Origin: Mercenaria mercenaria
Taxonomy: Eukaryota; Mollusca; Bivalvia; Venerida; Veneridae
Reading direction: 5' to 3'
Assembly: GCF_021730395.1 (NCBI RefSeq)
Contig: NC_069371.1
Coordinates: 2,294,001 to 2,358,000, forward strand
Length of the DNA: 64,000 nucleotides
Positions 34,601-42,599 of this stretch are shown piece after piece. Position 1 is the first letter of the stretch. The number at the start of each line of letters is the position of its first letter. A model generated the notes under the pieces. The model saw only the letters and a program-made list of their open reading frames with translations, was not told the origin of the DNA and ran no database searches. Both the position numbers and the translations under genes were made by a program.

Positions 34601-34692
34601 AGTTTTTCTGTCGAATTTGTGGAAAACCATTTGTTCAGAAGTACAATGTACGAATTCACATGAAAGTTCATGGAGAACTTCATGAAAAATAG
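18325..34692 (+). CDS. C2H2 zinc-finger protein gene, five coding exons, 634 aa
   Basis: A likely nuclear DNA-binding protein. Coding exons 18325-19605, 22295-22435, 25804-25922, 28191-28288 and 34427-34692 join with consistent codon phase (0, 0, 2, 1), and fingers are completed exactly across junctions. Exons 2 and 3 join to give C-x2-C-x12-H-x4-H, and exons 3 and 4 give C-x2-C-x12-H-x3-H. The first 427 residues are acidic and low in complexity, with one finger (CGICDEKFN...HISTH, about 146-168), one lacking its last His (CGICDIKYP), GDDDDNLRGNS repeats and a basic KRKKRGKRK stretch. The last 207 residues carry seven fingers, one pair joined by a HMEEKPF linker like the classical TGEKP. I cannot name an orthologue; it is probably a member of a large family. 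ATG 18325 is the first in the frame after the upstream acceptor. AATAAA follows the stop by 22 bases. Introns are 2.7, 3.4, 2.3 and 6.1 kb and full of repeats. Confidence 0.85.
19916..19994. repeat. Near-perfect hairpin, 36-bp arms and 7-bp loop
   Basis: Left arm 19916-19951 (tcgagggttcaatgcaataa...) and right arm 19959-19994 are inverted with about one mismatch around the loop gattatt. It sits in intron 1 of the zinc-finger gene. Probably a tiny MITE; the transcribed hairpin would be strong RNA structure. Confidence 0.9.
20221..20975. repeat. 24/27-bp minisatellite with 102-bp higher-order unit
   Basis: Monomers are aacagctattatatgtatct plus caat (24 bp) and versions with an extra taa (27 bp: aacagcttttaatatatgta...). 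From about 20484 they recur in the order 27-27-24-24, giving a 102-bp higher-order repeat several times. Because both periods are multiples of three, long frames stay open on both strands; these are not genes. It lies in intron 1. Confidence 0.9.
20987..21432 (+). mobile_element. tRNA-headed SINE with LINE-like tail (SINE A)
   Basis: A Pol III box A (tagctcagtgg, 20997-21007) and box B (ggttcgatcc, 21041-21050) stand in a tRNA-like head. A conserved body follows, with gggcacgttaaaagaaccag and later gtaaagcgcctttgaacg. The 3' end is aaaagggcgctatataaatc tggta and an (ATA)n tail. The last 25 bases match the 3' end of the LINE remnant at 41871-42310. It lies in intron 1 in the sense orientation. 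Confidence 0.85.
21433..22294. other. Rest of intron 1
   Basis: Apparent repeat fragments are present: catacccTGCACAT-like words (about 21633 and 21695) and two copies of gttagggtaggtaggtcaga-type sequence (about 21760 and 21990). No exon-like sequence seen. Confidence 0.4.
22295..22435 (+). CDS. Zinc-finger gene, exon 2 (47 codons)
   Basis: Acceptor ttatattttcacag precedes AAGAAGCGAGTG. It encodes KKRVSKNRKDQLFPCEICG... with one full finger (C-x2-C-x11-H-x3-H) and the first half of the next (LACDQCENV). The donor is gtg|gtaggc. Phase 0 at both ends. Confidence 0.85.
22551..22635. repeat. 28-bp tandem repeat, three copies
   Basis: agagtaaatcattggtcc recurs at 22551, 22579 and 22607, each followed by (c)agggttataa or caggttataa. 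Intron 2. Confidence 0.85.
22684..22780 (+). mobile_element. Diverged 5' fragment of SINE B
   Basis: gttcaatccccag resembles box B, and the following cagtatgttctccatgatgg tttgata matches the same place in the SINE at 50877 (gcgtatgttctctgtgacga tttgata). Truncated and old. Confidence 0.45.
23040..24345. repeat. About 125-bp tandem repeat array, interrupted by a SINE
   Basis: Units share tgaaacttggtcagaatgtt, atcttgat, gaaactgggtcatatggggt, caaaaactaggtcac and caaaggaaaagcttgttaac. About eight or nine degenerate copies are present. A SINE B copy (23814-24104) splits one unit after gggatcaaaaact. The array resembles tandem repeats widespread in bivalve introns. Confidence 0.8.
23814..24104 (-). 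mobile_element. tRNA-headed SINE (SINE B), minus strand
   Basis: Read on -, it starts gcccgcccgtttagctcagt with box A, then box B near gagttcgatcc, then gttctctgtgactatttggt and the conserved body gtggggaagttggcagttac. It ends in (caaa)n. Same family as the + copy at 50877-51158. Confidence 0.85.
24346..24514. repeat. End of a bivalve repeat (actcaggtgagc...cctcttgttt)
   Basis: actcaggtgagcgacctagg then ggccctcttgtttt, the same end as at 34288-34330. The words tacatgcttatatt and tatcaggttgcaattctctc occur here and again just after 24685, showing a local duplication. Confidence 0.5.
24515..25005. repeat. Polypyrimidine satellite (TCTGG/TCTTG/TCTCG)n
   Basis: Almost pure pentamer and hexamer runs of tctgg, tcttg, tctcg and tctttg, transcribed as a long CU/GU tract in intron 2. 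Open frames on both strands come from low complexity and are not genes. Confidence 0.9.
25193..25345 (+). mobile_element. Palindromic MITE (gagccacaccatgag family)
   Basis: gagccacaccatgagaaaac is followed by gcatggatccag and inverted ggatccatgctg separated by gcgcagtctggtca. A fuller copy lies at 49381-49560 and a fragment at 11121. The internal gcatggatcc...ggatccatgc pairing gives a hairpin. Confidence 0.65.
25346..25803. other. 3' part of intron 2
   Basis: AT-rich with a cttcttctttctttttgttc pyrimidine run near 25343. No repeat family or exon recognised before the acceptor of exon 3. Confidence 0.5.
25804..25922 (+). CDS. Zinc-finger gene, exon 3 (119 nt)
   Basis: Acceptor ttatttcag. 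It encodes YNCKNKLRTHKKQVHTDEKK and then FICDKCGKSFKAWPYLKQH. It completes finger 4 and nearly all of finger 5. The exon ends cacag|gtaact. That donor is also the left copy of an 8-bp target duplication, because a DNA element begins at 25929. Confidence 0.85.
25921..25928. repeat. 8-bp target duplication, left copy, overlapping the splice donor
   Basis: aggtaact: the first two bases are the end of exon 3 and gtaact is the start of intron 3. The same 8 bp occur at 27221-27228 directly beyond the element. Confidence 0.75.
25929..27220. mobile_element. Foldback-type MITE inserted at the exon 3 splice donor
   Basis: Terminal inverted repeats acggtgttccgtttggacag (left) and, read on -, acggtgttccgtctagacaa (right) match at 18 of the first 21 bases and are flanked by an 8-bp duplication. 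Inside, a second inverted pair (actttttatttaatac at 25952-25967; gtattaaataaaagtt at 26985-27000) encloses arrays of an 18-19-bp word cgatggtacgatggtgaaaa in both orientations (+ about 25972-26105, - 26110-26270, + 26625-26870, - 26880-26985). A SINE-like unit fills 27009-27200. An 8-bp duplication fits hAT, P or Merlin, but the ends do not show the hAT CAGGG type, so the superfamily is open. Confidence 0.75.
27009..27200 (+). mobile_element. SINE-like repeat (SINE C) with A-rich tail
   Basis: gtgaggaagccatccagctg, a possible box B ggttctaccc, then gcacggaggggtacctgggg and gtgtcggtgcgacattaaat, with an A-rich tail. A 3' piece of the same family lies at 52314-52365. It is nested in the MITE. 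Confidence 0.6.
27221..27228. repeat. 8-bp target duplication, right copy
   Basis: aggtaact, identical to 25921-25928. It leaves a second intact-looking 5' splice site 1300 bases into the intron. Confidence 0.75.
27229..28080. repeat. GGTCAAGGTCA-type degenerate tandem repeat
   Basis: Units with tccaaggtcaagatcact/gttacac, gggaagatttgcataaaac and ttaaccttatc recur about every 150-180 bp. Part is inverted (27770-27840, gtgaccttggttgtgc), pairing with 27715-27770 as a hairpin around gtacagagcgcaaaacc / gttttgataagg. Intron 3. Confidence 0.6.
28191..28288 (+). CDS. Zinc-finger gene, exon 4 (98 nt)
   Basis: Acceptor caaatctatttcag. It begins by completing an Arg codon and encodes QIHIKERNILCPVCPMKFK, then TAGVFKAHLKTHS. 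This supplies the last His of finger 5 and the whole of finger 6. Donor cattcag|gtatat. Confidence 0.85.
28289..28609. other. Start of intron 4
   Basis: No repeat family recognised. The frame from exon 4 meets a stop at about 28336. Confidence 0.4.
28610..29270. repeat. Tandem repeat, about 160-bp units (tggctg...cttcac)
   Basis: Two related units: gcacaaaatggctgccagcg...atttcaatgaaacttcacag and gcataaaatggctgtcagag, with gatcagtaccaaccccagtt versus ggtcagtaccaagcctagtt. Preceded by a diverged piece near 28610. Intron 4. Confidence 0.6.
29285..29905 (+). repeat. Bivalve repeat element with three tandem 165-175-bp units
   Basis: Begins ttagcttgactattcaaaga ataggggacctatcc, then aaatgttaaagtttgygtac recurs at about 29361, 29530 and 29694, each with ccatcatgaccccagtctgt and ttttgactgaattatggccc. 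The third unit has lost about 45 bp. Ends gctgtcaactgacagctctt gttg. Short frames on - are the repeat only. Confidence 0.75.
29939..30285. mobile_element. MITE-like repeat with inverted ends (aataaccc...ttctaacacg)
   Basis: ggtttatcgtagaataaccc near 29951 and the inverted gggttattctgcgataaatc at 30058 form one foldback. A second end (ggtttattgcagaataaccc at 30204, then ctacatgtatgtaggttatt and gtgttagaa) follows. A related copy lies at 57834-58080. Confidence 0.6.
30492..31945 (+). repeat. 'tagtcccctactgg' repeat element with internal GGTCAAGGTCACA units
   Basis: Begins ttagtcccctactggttgaa, then cagtttcggggactatagga (a short hairpin) and a (tccgtctg)n run. Tandem units of about 165 bp follow, each with ccatgaagggattttaatat, cttggcacaaatgtt, gacatgtcatgc and aaggtcaaggtcaca. 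Ends ggcactcttgttttt. Related copies start at 32320 and 33150. Confidence 0.75.
32171..34330 (+). repeat. 'ttagctcaccagagc' element with nested, duplicated repeat
   Basis: Start ttagctcaccagagcacaaa gtgctcaaggtgagc (hairpin) and end aactcaggtgagcagtctag ... gacctcttgttt are the two ends of one bivalve repeat family. Inside, a tagtcccctactgg element is present twice as an 830-bp tandem duplication (copy 1 32271-33100; copy 2 from 33101 to about 33541). Confidence 0.65.
32271..33541. repeat. 830-bp tandem duplication, near-identical
   Basis: tagatttggtcaccaaagat starts both copies (32271 and 33101). By eye they agree for about 440 bases apart from one T in a T-run. After gggacatttttcc they diverge, because the rest of copy 1 (about 32713-33100) instead closely matches 31555-31945. 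Confidence 0.8.
34427..34692 (+). CDS. Zinc-finger gene, last exon, fingers 7-9
   Basis: Acceptor tgtttatttttcag. It encodes DQKPHNCEQCGKKFKRADLL, then CPECSKTFKVKQDMKKHFKVH, then CRICGKPFVQKYNVRIHMKVH. All three are complete C2H2 fingers with consensus Phe and Leu/Val core positions. Ends GELHEK at TAG 34690-34692. Confidence 0.9.
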
Positions 34693-34714
34693 AAATATTG
34701 TGCTATTAATGTGA

Positions 34715-34720
34715 AATAAA
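34715..34720 (+). terminator. Polyadenylation signal of the zinc-finger gene
   Basis: AATAAA in gtgaaataaaaatag, 22 bases beyond the stop codon. Confidence 0.6.
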
Positions 34721-34730
34721 AATAGCTGGA

Positions 34731-36900
34731 GTTTCAAAGAAAGATATATAAAAGATACTGTGAAATCATTAATATTCGTGAGAGACTTTTTTTTGTCGAT
34801 ATCGGGGTTGAGTCAGTCCGCAAAATTTGATCCCAGTGAACAAGTAAAATTCCCATTCATTTTATATTCAAAATTTGAAATCCACGAAATTGCCGTTTTG
34901 ATCGAAACCATGAAATTTCATGCACACGAAATTAAATGATTTTACCGTATATAAAAGATAGACAGAGAATAATGCCCGGAAATATAGGGTTGTTTGTTGA
35001 TTTGCTAAGATCACTCCTGGACCAGCTAAAGTACCGGTAGCATGTTTTGAAAATTTGGGTCTCTTGAAAGATAAAAATTAAGATGACATTTTTACATATT
35101 GAAAGATTTTGTGATGTAAAATTTAAGCATACTTTTAACAGTTAGTATCAAATTGTCACGCGTCAAGGGACATTAATTTTACAAGAAGGTGACATTTATT
35201 AAGGCTCTATAATGCAGGGATTTTTTAAAAAAAATTTAAGTAAATATAAATGCACAATACATCTGGTATTCATTTAGGACCTTAATTAAAATAAAAAAAA
35301 AAAAAATTTCAGAAAATGGGGGGATGGTATTTATTAGGAGAGGACAGATCTTTGGTTAGACAATATTGTATGTGTTTGTCTCTAAAGGCATACAAACACT
35401 AAATAGAAAAATGGCGCGAAAAAAAATGGTAGTCGCATAATGGCGGATACAAATAGTCCTCAGTTTTTTTGCTCTGTAGAGCTATTTTCCTTATTTTCTT
35501 TGCATTTTTTTTGCTAAAATCACATGACAGATCTATGCTTGACATGTAGGTAGCATTTTCATAATGAAATAACAACATGACAAAATTTTTCATGGAAACT
35601 TAGATCATACACCACCAGTATAATTTGGGGTCTCATTTTTTAGCTGATTTTGCAGTTTGTTTGTTGGACTGAAATTAATTTTCTTGCATCAAACATGACC
35701 CCCACTTTTCTTTTGATTTTTTGTTAGCACTGACAATATTCTTCAAGAATGTAAGTTACAGACATTTAAAATGGGTCCTGATGTGTGCTGCAGTCATTGG
35801 AAGTAGGTCAGTTTTATATAGAATAAAGAACAAGAACTATTTAGTGTGTTATAACCTATAAAGAAACATACTTTTTCATCATTTAAGGTATGCATCTTGA
35901 AAGTGATATGTTTACTTAAATTACCTATATAAGACAGGAAAATAAAACAAACAACAACACACTCCTTATTTTTAGGCAAGTCCACCTTTCAGCCAACAGT
36001 AACTTGGACACTAAAAATGTCCATAGCAGTCATTCATGGAAAGTAATGAATGATACCATCGAGTAACCTTAAATCGTGATACCCTTCATTTCGTGATACT
36101 GGAAAATTTACATGTAGCTCGCGCACTGTTTTGTTTTCTGACGTCATTCCATTAAATTATATATAATACATTGATGTTTCCCTAAAATAGCATGTTGCAG
36201 CCGATTGTTTACATTTTGTTCAAGAAGGTCACGGCTTCGGAAGACTTATATGGCTAAGGAGTCGAAAAACTTTTTTACATTGTAAAAAATCCTGATTGAA
36301 ATATTGTTGTTGGTTAGTAAGGTCATGCTCATTTGTTTCAATCAAAGCATATTATCAATACACATGTAACCGTCATTCATTGATAGATAGATTGGTCATT
36401 GTGAACTTCTTTGTAAAATTGTAAAAGTTGCAGCAAAACGATAATACAGGCAGTATTCTCCAGCTATCTTTAGCAAGGCCAACGAGAGTTTCAATTGTAT
36501 GCAAATTAAATTATAACAGTATATTTGTATCAAGAGTGATAGAAAACGAATAAATTTCGAATGTTACAGGGTCTCTGTTATTGTAGTACCTTTCATTCCA
36601 TTTAATTCAACCATTTCGCAAAGGTAACGAAAACTGTTCTACCAGTCTAAATGGAAGTCAGTTCCAGTTGATGTTTAAAAATGACAACGCCAGTCAGTTA
36701 GCAACATAAAATACGTTTTGAAACTGTGGGGATAAAACAAGGAAAGATTTTCACTTTATATCTAAGTAAAATAGTTTGAGCTTATACAATTATTATCACG
36801 AAATTGCGCTCTGTTTCCTTACCATAACGGAAACTGGTTACTCGAGGGTATAAACAGTAAAATTTATTTTTGTCAATAAGTGACGATGGGAAATAGCTAC
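34731..36900. other. Downstream of the zinc-finger gene, no gene seen
   Basis: 34735-34960 resembles a dispersed repeat (gtgaaatcattaatattcgt, tccacgaaattgccgttttg, aatgattttaccgt). The rest is AT-rich with runs of A and T. Short frames (35399-35593, 35794-35985 on -) have no recognisable domain. Confidence 0.5.
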
Positions 36901-36904
36901 CAAT

Positions 36905-37655
36905 TTCACTCCATATTGTAGAGTAATCCAGTATTGTAGAGTAATCCAGTATTGTAGGGTAGTCCAGTATTGAAGGGTAGTCCGGTATTGTAGGGTAGTC
37001 CAGTATTGTAGAGTAATCCGGTATTGTAGAGTAGTCCGGTATTGTAGGGTAGTCCAGTATTGTAGTATAGTCCAGTAGGGTAGGGTAGTCCAGTATTGAA
37101 GGGTAGTCCAGTATTGTAGGGTAGTCCGGTATTGTAGGGTAGTCCAGTATTGTAGTATAGTCCAGTAGGGTAGAGTAGTCCAGTATTGAAGGGTAGTCCA
37201 GTATAGTAGGGTAGTCTGGTATTGTAGGGTAGTCTGGTATTGTAGGATAGCCCAGTATTGTAGGGTAGTCCAGTATTGTAGGGTAGTCCAGTAGGGTAGG
37301 GTAGTCCGGTATTGTAGGGTAGTCCCATATTGAAGGGTAGTCCAGTATTATAGGGTAGTCCGGTATTGTAGGGTAGTCCGGTATTGAAGGGTAGTCCAGT
37401 ATTATAGGGTAGTCCGGTATTGTAGGGTAGTCCAGTATTGAAGGGTAGTCCAGTATTGTAGGGTAGTCCAGTATTGTAGGGTAGTCCGGTATTGAAGGGT
37501 AGTCCGGTATTGTAGGGTAGTCTGGTATTGAAGGTTAGTTCGGTATTGAAGGGTAGTCCAGTATTGTAGGGTAGTCCCATATTGTAGGGTAGTCCCGTAT
37601 GTAGGGTAGTCTGGTAGGGTAGGGTATTCCAGTAGGGTAGGGTAGTCCAGGAAAT
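36905..37655. repeat. 18-bp minisatellite, about 40 copies
   Basis: Unit gtagggtagtccagtatt with variants (agagta, gaaggg, ccggta). Copies of a longer order recur, such as two blocks with tagtatagtccagtagggta (37053 and 37152). The long frame on - reads LPYNTG/LPFNTG repeats only because 18 is a multiple of three. Confidence 0.95.
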
Positions 37656-37954
37656 TTCACAAGATCACAAGGTCCAGTACTTTCAACCATACAAATATAA
37701 GGACAGGAGAACTGGCCCAGAGGTAACTATTAAGCCAGAGCCCAAGCTGAGAGCTAAAAAGAATTTTCATGCTCAGGCAAATGTTTCATTTCATAAAAGA
37801 AATCAATGTGCTTATGGTATCCAGATTGCTTTGCCACAAATTTTTAGGATATCTGTAAATAAAATATTAAAATAGTACAGTATCTTACGAAATGCCTACT
37901 TTTGAAAATAATAGATGTTAATACTTATTTTATTGAATATATCTTTAACTAAAC

Positions 37955-39775
37955 AAGAGCTCGTCGAACACGAAATGCCCCCCTTGATGCATTCAGTAAT
38001 TGCACAAGGAACAGAAATTATATGCTCACTGTAAACAAAAGTTCTACCATTCTAGTTTAATCTGACCTTGACCTTTAACCTATTAACCTATCAAGAGATT
38101 ACAGAGTGATCTTGGCGCCATCCACTGATCCATTTTTGAATGTTCCAAATTTCAAGACTAGCTCAAGGTCAAAATCAATGTCAAATTTCATTTCGGTACA
38201 AAACAATCTGTATGTGGTCCAAATTTGAAAGCTGTGGCTTGAGAAATGTAAAAGCAGGTCACTAGATCAATTTCAAGGTCAAAGTTCATTTCGGTAGACA
38301 GAACTATGCATGTGCTTCAAATCTGAAGGCTGTAGCTTGAGAAAAGTGAAAGTAGGTAATAGGTAAAAATCAATGTCAAATTTCAATTCAAAACAAAAAC
38401 ATATGCATGCGGTTCAAATTTGAAGCCCGTAGCTTCAGAAATGTGAAAGTAGGTCACAAGGTCAATCTCAAGATCAAAGTTCATTTCGGTACACAAAACT
38501 ATGCATGTGGTTCAAATTTGAAGGCTGTAGCTTGAGAAATGTGAAAGTAGGTCACTAAGTCAAAATCAAGGTCAAATTTTATTTCGGAACAAAAAACTAT
38601 GCATGTGGTCCAGATTTGAAGCCTGTACCTTCAAAAATGTGAAAGTAGGTCACTAGGTCAATAACAAGGTCAAAGTTTTTTTCTAGTAGAGACACTAGAT
38701 GATGTAATATACAAAATATGCATTGTCAAATTTAAGCTTACTACAGAAATGTGAAACTAGGTACTAGGTCAAGATCAAGGTCAACTCATGTCAAGTCATC
38801 TTGCACTCAATACTGTGTCCAAATTTGAATGATGTAAGTTATGGACAGAAGGTTTTAAGTTTTTCCTATATAAGTTATATGAACCATATGACCCGGGCGG
38901 GGCCATAGTCTTGTGGTTTGGACAAGAAGATTTTCAAAGTTTTTCCCTATATAAGTCTATGTAAACCATATGACCCCCAGGGCGGAGCCATATTTGACCC
39001 CAGGGAAATAATCTGAACAACTTGGTAGAGGACCACTAGATTTTACTACATACAAATATCAAAGCCCTAGGCCCTATGGTTTTGGACAAGAAGATCAGAA
39101 ACATTTTAACTGTTCCTGGCCAATGTGACCTTGACCTTTGGACCTAATGACTTCAAAATCAATAGGGTCATCTGCTGGTCATGGCCAACCTATACTACAA
39201 TTTTCCTGACACTAGCCCAAGCGTTCTAGGTTATTGCCTGGAAACCATTTTATTTCCTGTCACTGGACCTGACCTTTGACGTACTGACCTCAAACAATAG
39301 GGGTCATCAGCTGTCATGACCAACACCTCCTATCAACCTATACTTCGTGACCATAGGCCTAAGCGTTCTTTAGTTATCGTCCGGAAACCGTTTTACTGTT
39401 CATGGTCACTGTGATCTTGACCTTTAACATACTGACCTCAAAATCAATAGGGGTCATCTGCTGGTCATTACCAACCTCCCTATCAACTTTCATGATCCTA
39501 GGCCCAAGTGTTCTTGAGTTATCATCCGGAAACCGTTTTACTATTCAGGGTCATTGTGACCTTGACCTTTGACATACAGACCTCAAAATCAATAGGGGTC
39601 ATCTGCTGGTGATGATTAACCTCCCTATCAACTTCCATGATCCTAGGCCCAAGCGTTCTTGAGTTATCATCCGGAAACGGATTGGTCTATATTCCGACCG
39701 ACCGACAGACCGACCGACCGTCATCTGCAAAACAATATACCCCTCCTTCTTCGAAGGGGGCATAATAAAAGTCCA
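37955..39775 (+). repeat. Bivalve repeat element ending in gggggcataa
   Basis: Begins acaagagctcgtcgaacacg aaatgccccccttgatg. About seven units of roughly 105 bp share gtgaaagtaggtcactaggt and caaagttcatttcggta. Longer units with gacctcaaaatcaatagggg tcatctgctggtcat follow. Ends in (ccga)n and ccttcttcgaagggggcata. Confidence 0.75.
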
Positions 39776-39789
39776 TTTAGATTTTCAGA

Positions 39790-40215
39790 TTAGTTGGTCT
39801 AAGGTCAAGGTCACAGTGACCTGGGTAAGTTAAATGGTTTCAGGATGGTAACTCAAGAACATTTGGACCTAGGATCATGAAAGTTGATAGGGAGGTTGAT
39901 CATGACCATCAGATGACCCCTACAGAATTTGAGGTCAAAGGTCAGGGTCACAGTGACACAGATCCGTTAAACCGTTTCCGGATGATAAATTGAGAACGAT
40001 TGGTCACAGGATCACGAAATTGTATAGGGAGTTTGATCATGACCAACAGATGACTCGTATAGAATTTGAGGTCAGTAGGTCAAAGGTCAAGGTCATAGTG
40101 ACCCCATACCGTTAAACTGTTTCCTGAAGATAAATTTGGGAATGCTTGCGCCTAGGATCACGAAACCTAGTAGTGGTGTTGATGATGACCAGCAGATGAC
40201 CCCTATTGATTTTTT
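39790..40215 (-). repeat. Inverted copies of the 39120-39690 units
   Basis: aaagttgatagggaggttga tcatgacc and gatgacccctacagaatttg aggtca are reverse complements of the units just to the left, so the two blocks face each other across about 100 bp and could fold back. Confidence 0.75.
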
Positions 40216-41104
40216 AGGTCAAAGGCCAAGAACAGTAGAACTTCTTTTGCCAATTACCAGAGAATGCTTAATTGTTTACATGAAATAAAGAAGAAACTGA
40301 ATTAGTATAGCATAAGCAAGGGTAATACCGGCATTGGTCCAATCACAACACCCTTATAACTTGAATTTGAAACACAGAGACATAATTATTCCTCAGTACG
40401 TATAGGTGTATTTTATATATCTGTGTAACCCTCACTTATCACACTGTGCTACCGAGACGCATAGCGTCGGCCTTCAGTGACCAGACTTCATGTTTTCAAA
40501 TATAACTCGCTCCTACCTATCAACGCTTGATACATAATAGAGTAGGGTCGGAATTAGCCGACAAATACTCGCCCACAAACACTCCAACAAAACAGATTTA
40601 TTGTTACTGTTCAATTTAAGCCTTTTTAAATTGTAAGGAAACCTAAAATGTCACTGTACCAAAAAAAATAAAAAAATAAAAATAAAACATCAATACGCAG
40701 TGTCAAGTAGAAATCTATTAGCAATTTTATAGCAAACTTTATTCCCGAAACTGAGATTGCAGGGAGGTGGATGGGGGTATGTGCAGCGAGCTGCGTAAGC
40801 CGTTGACTATGATGACAGCAAAAACGCGTTAAATCGTTACAGATATCGTCACCAACAGCGGCATCAAAATGTTTTATTTAATGAAATCGCGTAAAAAGAT
40901 GCCCTGTTCTACACAGGAAGATACGTGATATTCCGAAAAGCTACTGAAAACTTGTAATCGGTCTTCTTCGATTTTTTATAGAGCGTCTTTTTGGACAATC
41001 GCCATTTTCCAGTGATTTTTGTGCATTTTCAGTGCTAGTCTAGACCCCATCTTACTACGATAGTATCAGTTTTCGTGTTCACTAAATCCCGATCTTTGAG
41101 ACTT
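40216..41104. other. Intergenic, no gene seen
   Basis: Unique-looking AT-rich sequence. No frame of note and no repeat recognised. Confidence 0.5.
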
Positions 41105-41786
41105 TACTAAACAAACATTATCCACTATATCTAAAAGACACCTTACTGGCGATCCCTGTTAGACAAGCCAGCCCGAATACATGTTGTTTGCTGCTTCTGA
41201 CCAGCACATTCAAGGATGTTAGTACGTCGTAATTAGGGGGCGTGGGCAGTGTTGCATTTTCCATTACTGCTCGTGAACAGACTCAATCAAAACGAGTCTG
41301 CAATTTTCACTGTTTGCATTGTTCTCGGTGCTTCCGAGGGATCTACTTTTCAGATTATATTTACTTCACAACAGCGGGTGTTAAGTGCTGTGTGGCGGCC
41401 GTAAAAAGTCGCCCCGACTTCATCTCAGTGTTGTTATATTTTCTGGTCCTTCGGGATCATTGATTTCAACTCATTTAGATTTGAAGATTGAATACTGCTT
41501 AAGCCGGTGCTAGGGGGCGTGGGCAGTGTTGCATTTTCCATTACTGCACATGAACAGACTCAATCAAACCGAGTCTGCAATTTTCACTGTTTGCATTGTT
41601 CTCGGTGCTTCCGAGGGATCTACTTTTCAGATTATATTTAACTAAACAAACATATATCCACTATATCTAGAAAGGACACCCTTGACTGGCCGATGTCCCT
41701 GTTAGGACAAGGCCAGCCCCGAAACATGTTTGTTTGCTGCTTCTGACCCAGCACATCAAGGAATGGGTTAGTACGTCGGTAATTTT
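41105..41786. repeat. Permuted duplication of two blocks (X-Y ... Y-X)
   Basis: Block X (ccactatatcta...cagcacat, 41105-41233 and 41641-41786) and block Y (tagggggcgtgggcagtgtt ..., 41234-41372 and 41511-41640) occur in the order X-Y, then Y-X, all in the same orientation. A third, diverged Y lies inverted at about 48435-48545. The left X differs from the right X mainly by missing single bases in short G/C runs. Block Y holds a palindrome around gactcaatcaaaacgagtc. Confidence 0.8.
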
Positions 41787-41870
41787 TTTCCGCCAGAATA
41801 AGTGAAAGAATCCTCACTATCAGTCTGTTGAAGTTTAAATATTAACATCCTTTATTTTTGAAAGTTGATC

Positions 41871-42310
41871 ATTATTATTATTATTTACCAGATTTTATAG
41901 CCCTCTTTTTATCTATAAATCAATACAACACAAAAATATATTTAAAAATAGTTCAACTTTAAAAGGTAGTTAGCTAGAATCAGGTTTGACTGTACATATT
42001 AATTATACTAGATATTTTATCTAATTTTATATTTTATTTACAATAAACAACAGTACATAACTTCTATTGCACAGCCATACAACAGCTTGAAGAAAATGTG
42101 TTTTTAATCATCTTTTAGCATCTCTAATGGTAGCCGGAAGAGTATTCCGTAACTTCGGTGCAGTTGATGAAAAACTACGATCACCGTACCTCACCGTTTT
42201 GCTTTTTCGAACAACTGGTTGTTTTGAGTTGTTCTTGGATCTCAAATTTCTTGCTGGCTGATAGAGTTCTAACAAGTCTTTAACATAGATCGGTGACTGG
42301 TCATGCAATG
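41871..42310 (-). pseudogene. LINE 3' end: RT C-terminus, 3' UTR and (TAA)n tail
   Basis: The - strand frame 42308-42108 reads DQSPIYVKDLLELYQPARNL, then RSKNNSKQPVV, YGDRSFSSTAPKLRNTLPAT. This is the familiar end of CR1-like LINE ORF2 proteins (YL-K-LL-x-Y-x-P-x-R-x-LRS ... GDRAFSxxAPxLWNxLP); it is shortened at DAKR. The 3' UTR follows on -, ending aaaaagagggctataaaatc tggtaaa and (taa)n at 41871. 5' truncated. Confidence 0.75.
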
Positions 42311-42568
42311 TTTTGGTTTAAACAATATTTTATTCATCAAATAGCATGTGATTACAATACAGTTTTTACAAAAGCTAGGGATCAAGTAGAAAGCTAATAA
42401 GCGTTTTTTAAGAAACTCTTTCCCGAAAAAAAAGGTACAAACTAAATTGCAGTGACAACAGTTAATTGTAAAATTAATGCATGCTTGCAGTCAATTCTTT
42501 ATAAAAACCTCCAAGTTAGAAATATTTTAAGAGTTCTGAAATTGGAGTTGTTAATATTTTACTTATCT
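42311..42568. other. Spacer between LINE and foldback element
   Basis: AT-rich, nothing recognised. The last 50 bases show weak inverted similarity to 49264-49320 beyond the foldback element. Confidence 0.4.
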
Positions 42569-42577
42569 GAATCTAGT
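42569..42577. repeat. Candidate 9-bp target duplication, left
   Basis: gaatctagt, repeated exactly at 49256-49264, directly outside the matching element ends. Confidence 0.6.
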
Positions 42578-42599
42578 ATGACAGTAAAGTTGGTAGGCA

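Noticed and set aside
36906-37580. 224-aa protein of LPYNTG repeats, resembling sortase LPxTG motifs
   Set aside because: Pure translation of an 18-bp minisatellite; no signal peptide or other domain, and sortase signals are not expected in an animal genome.
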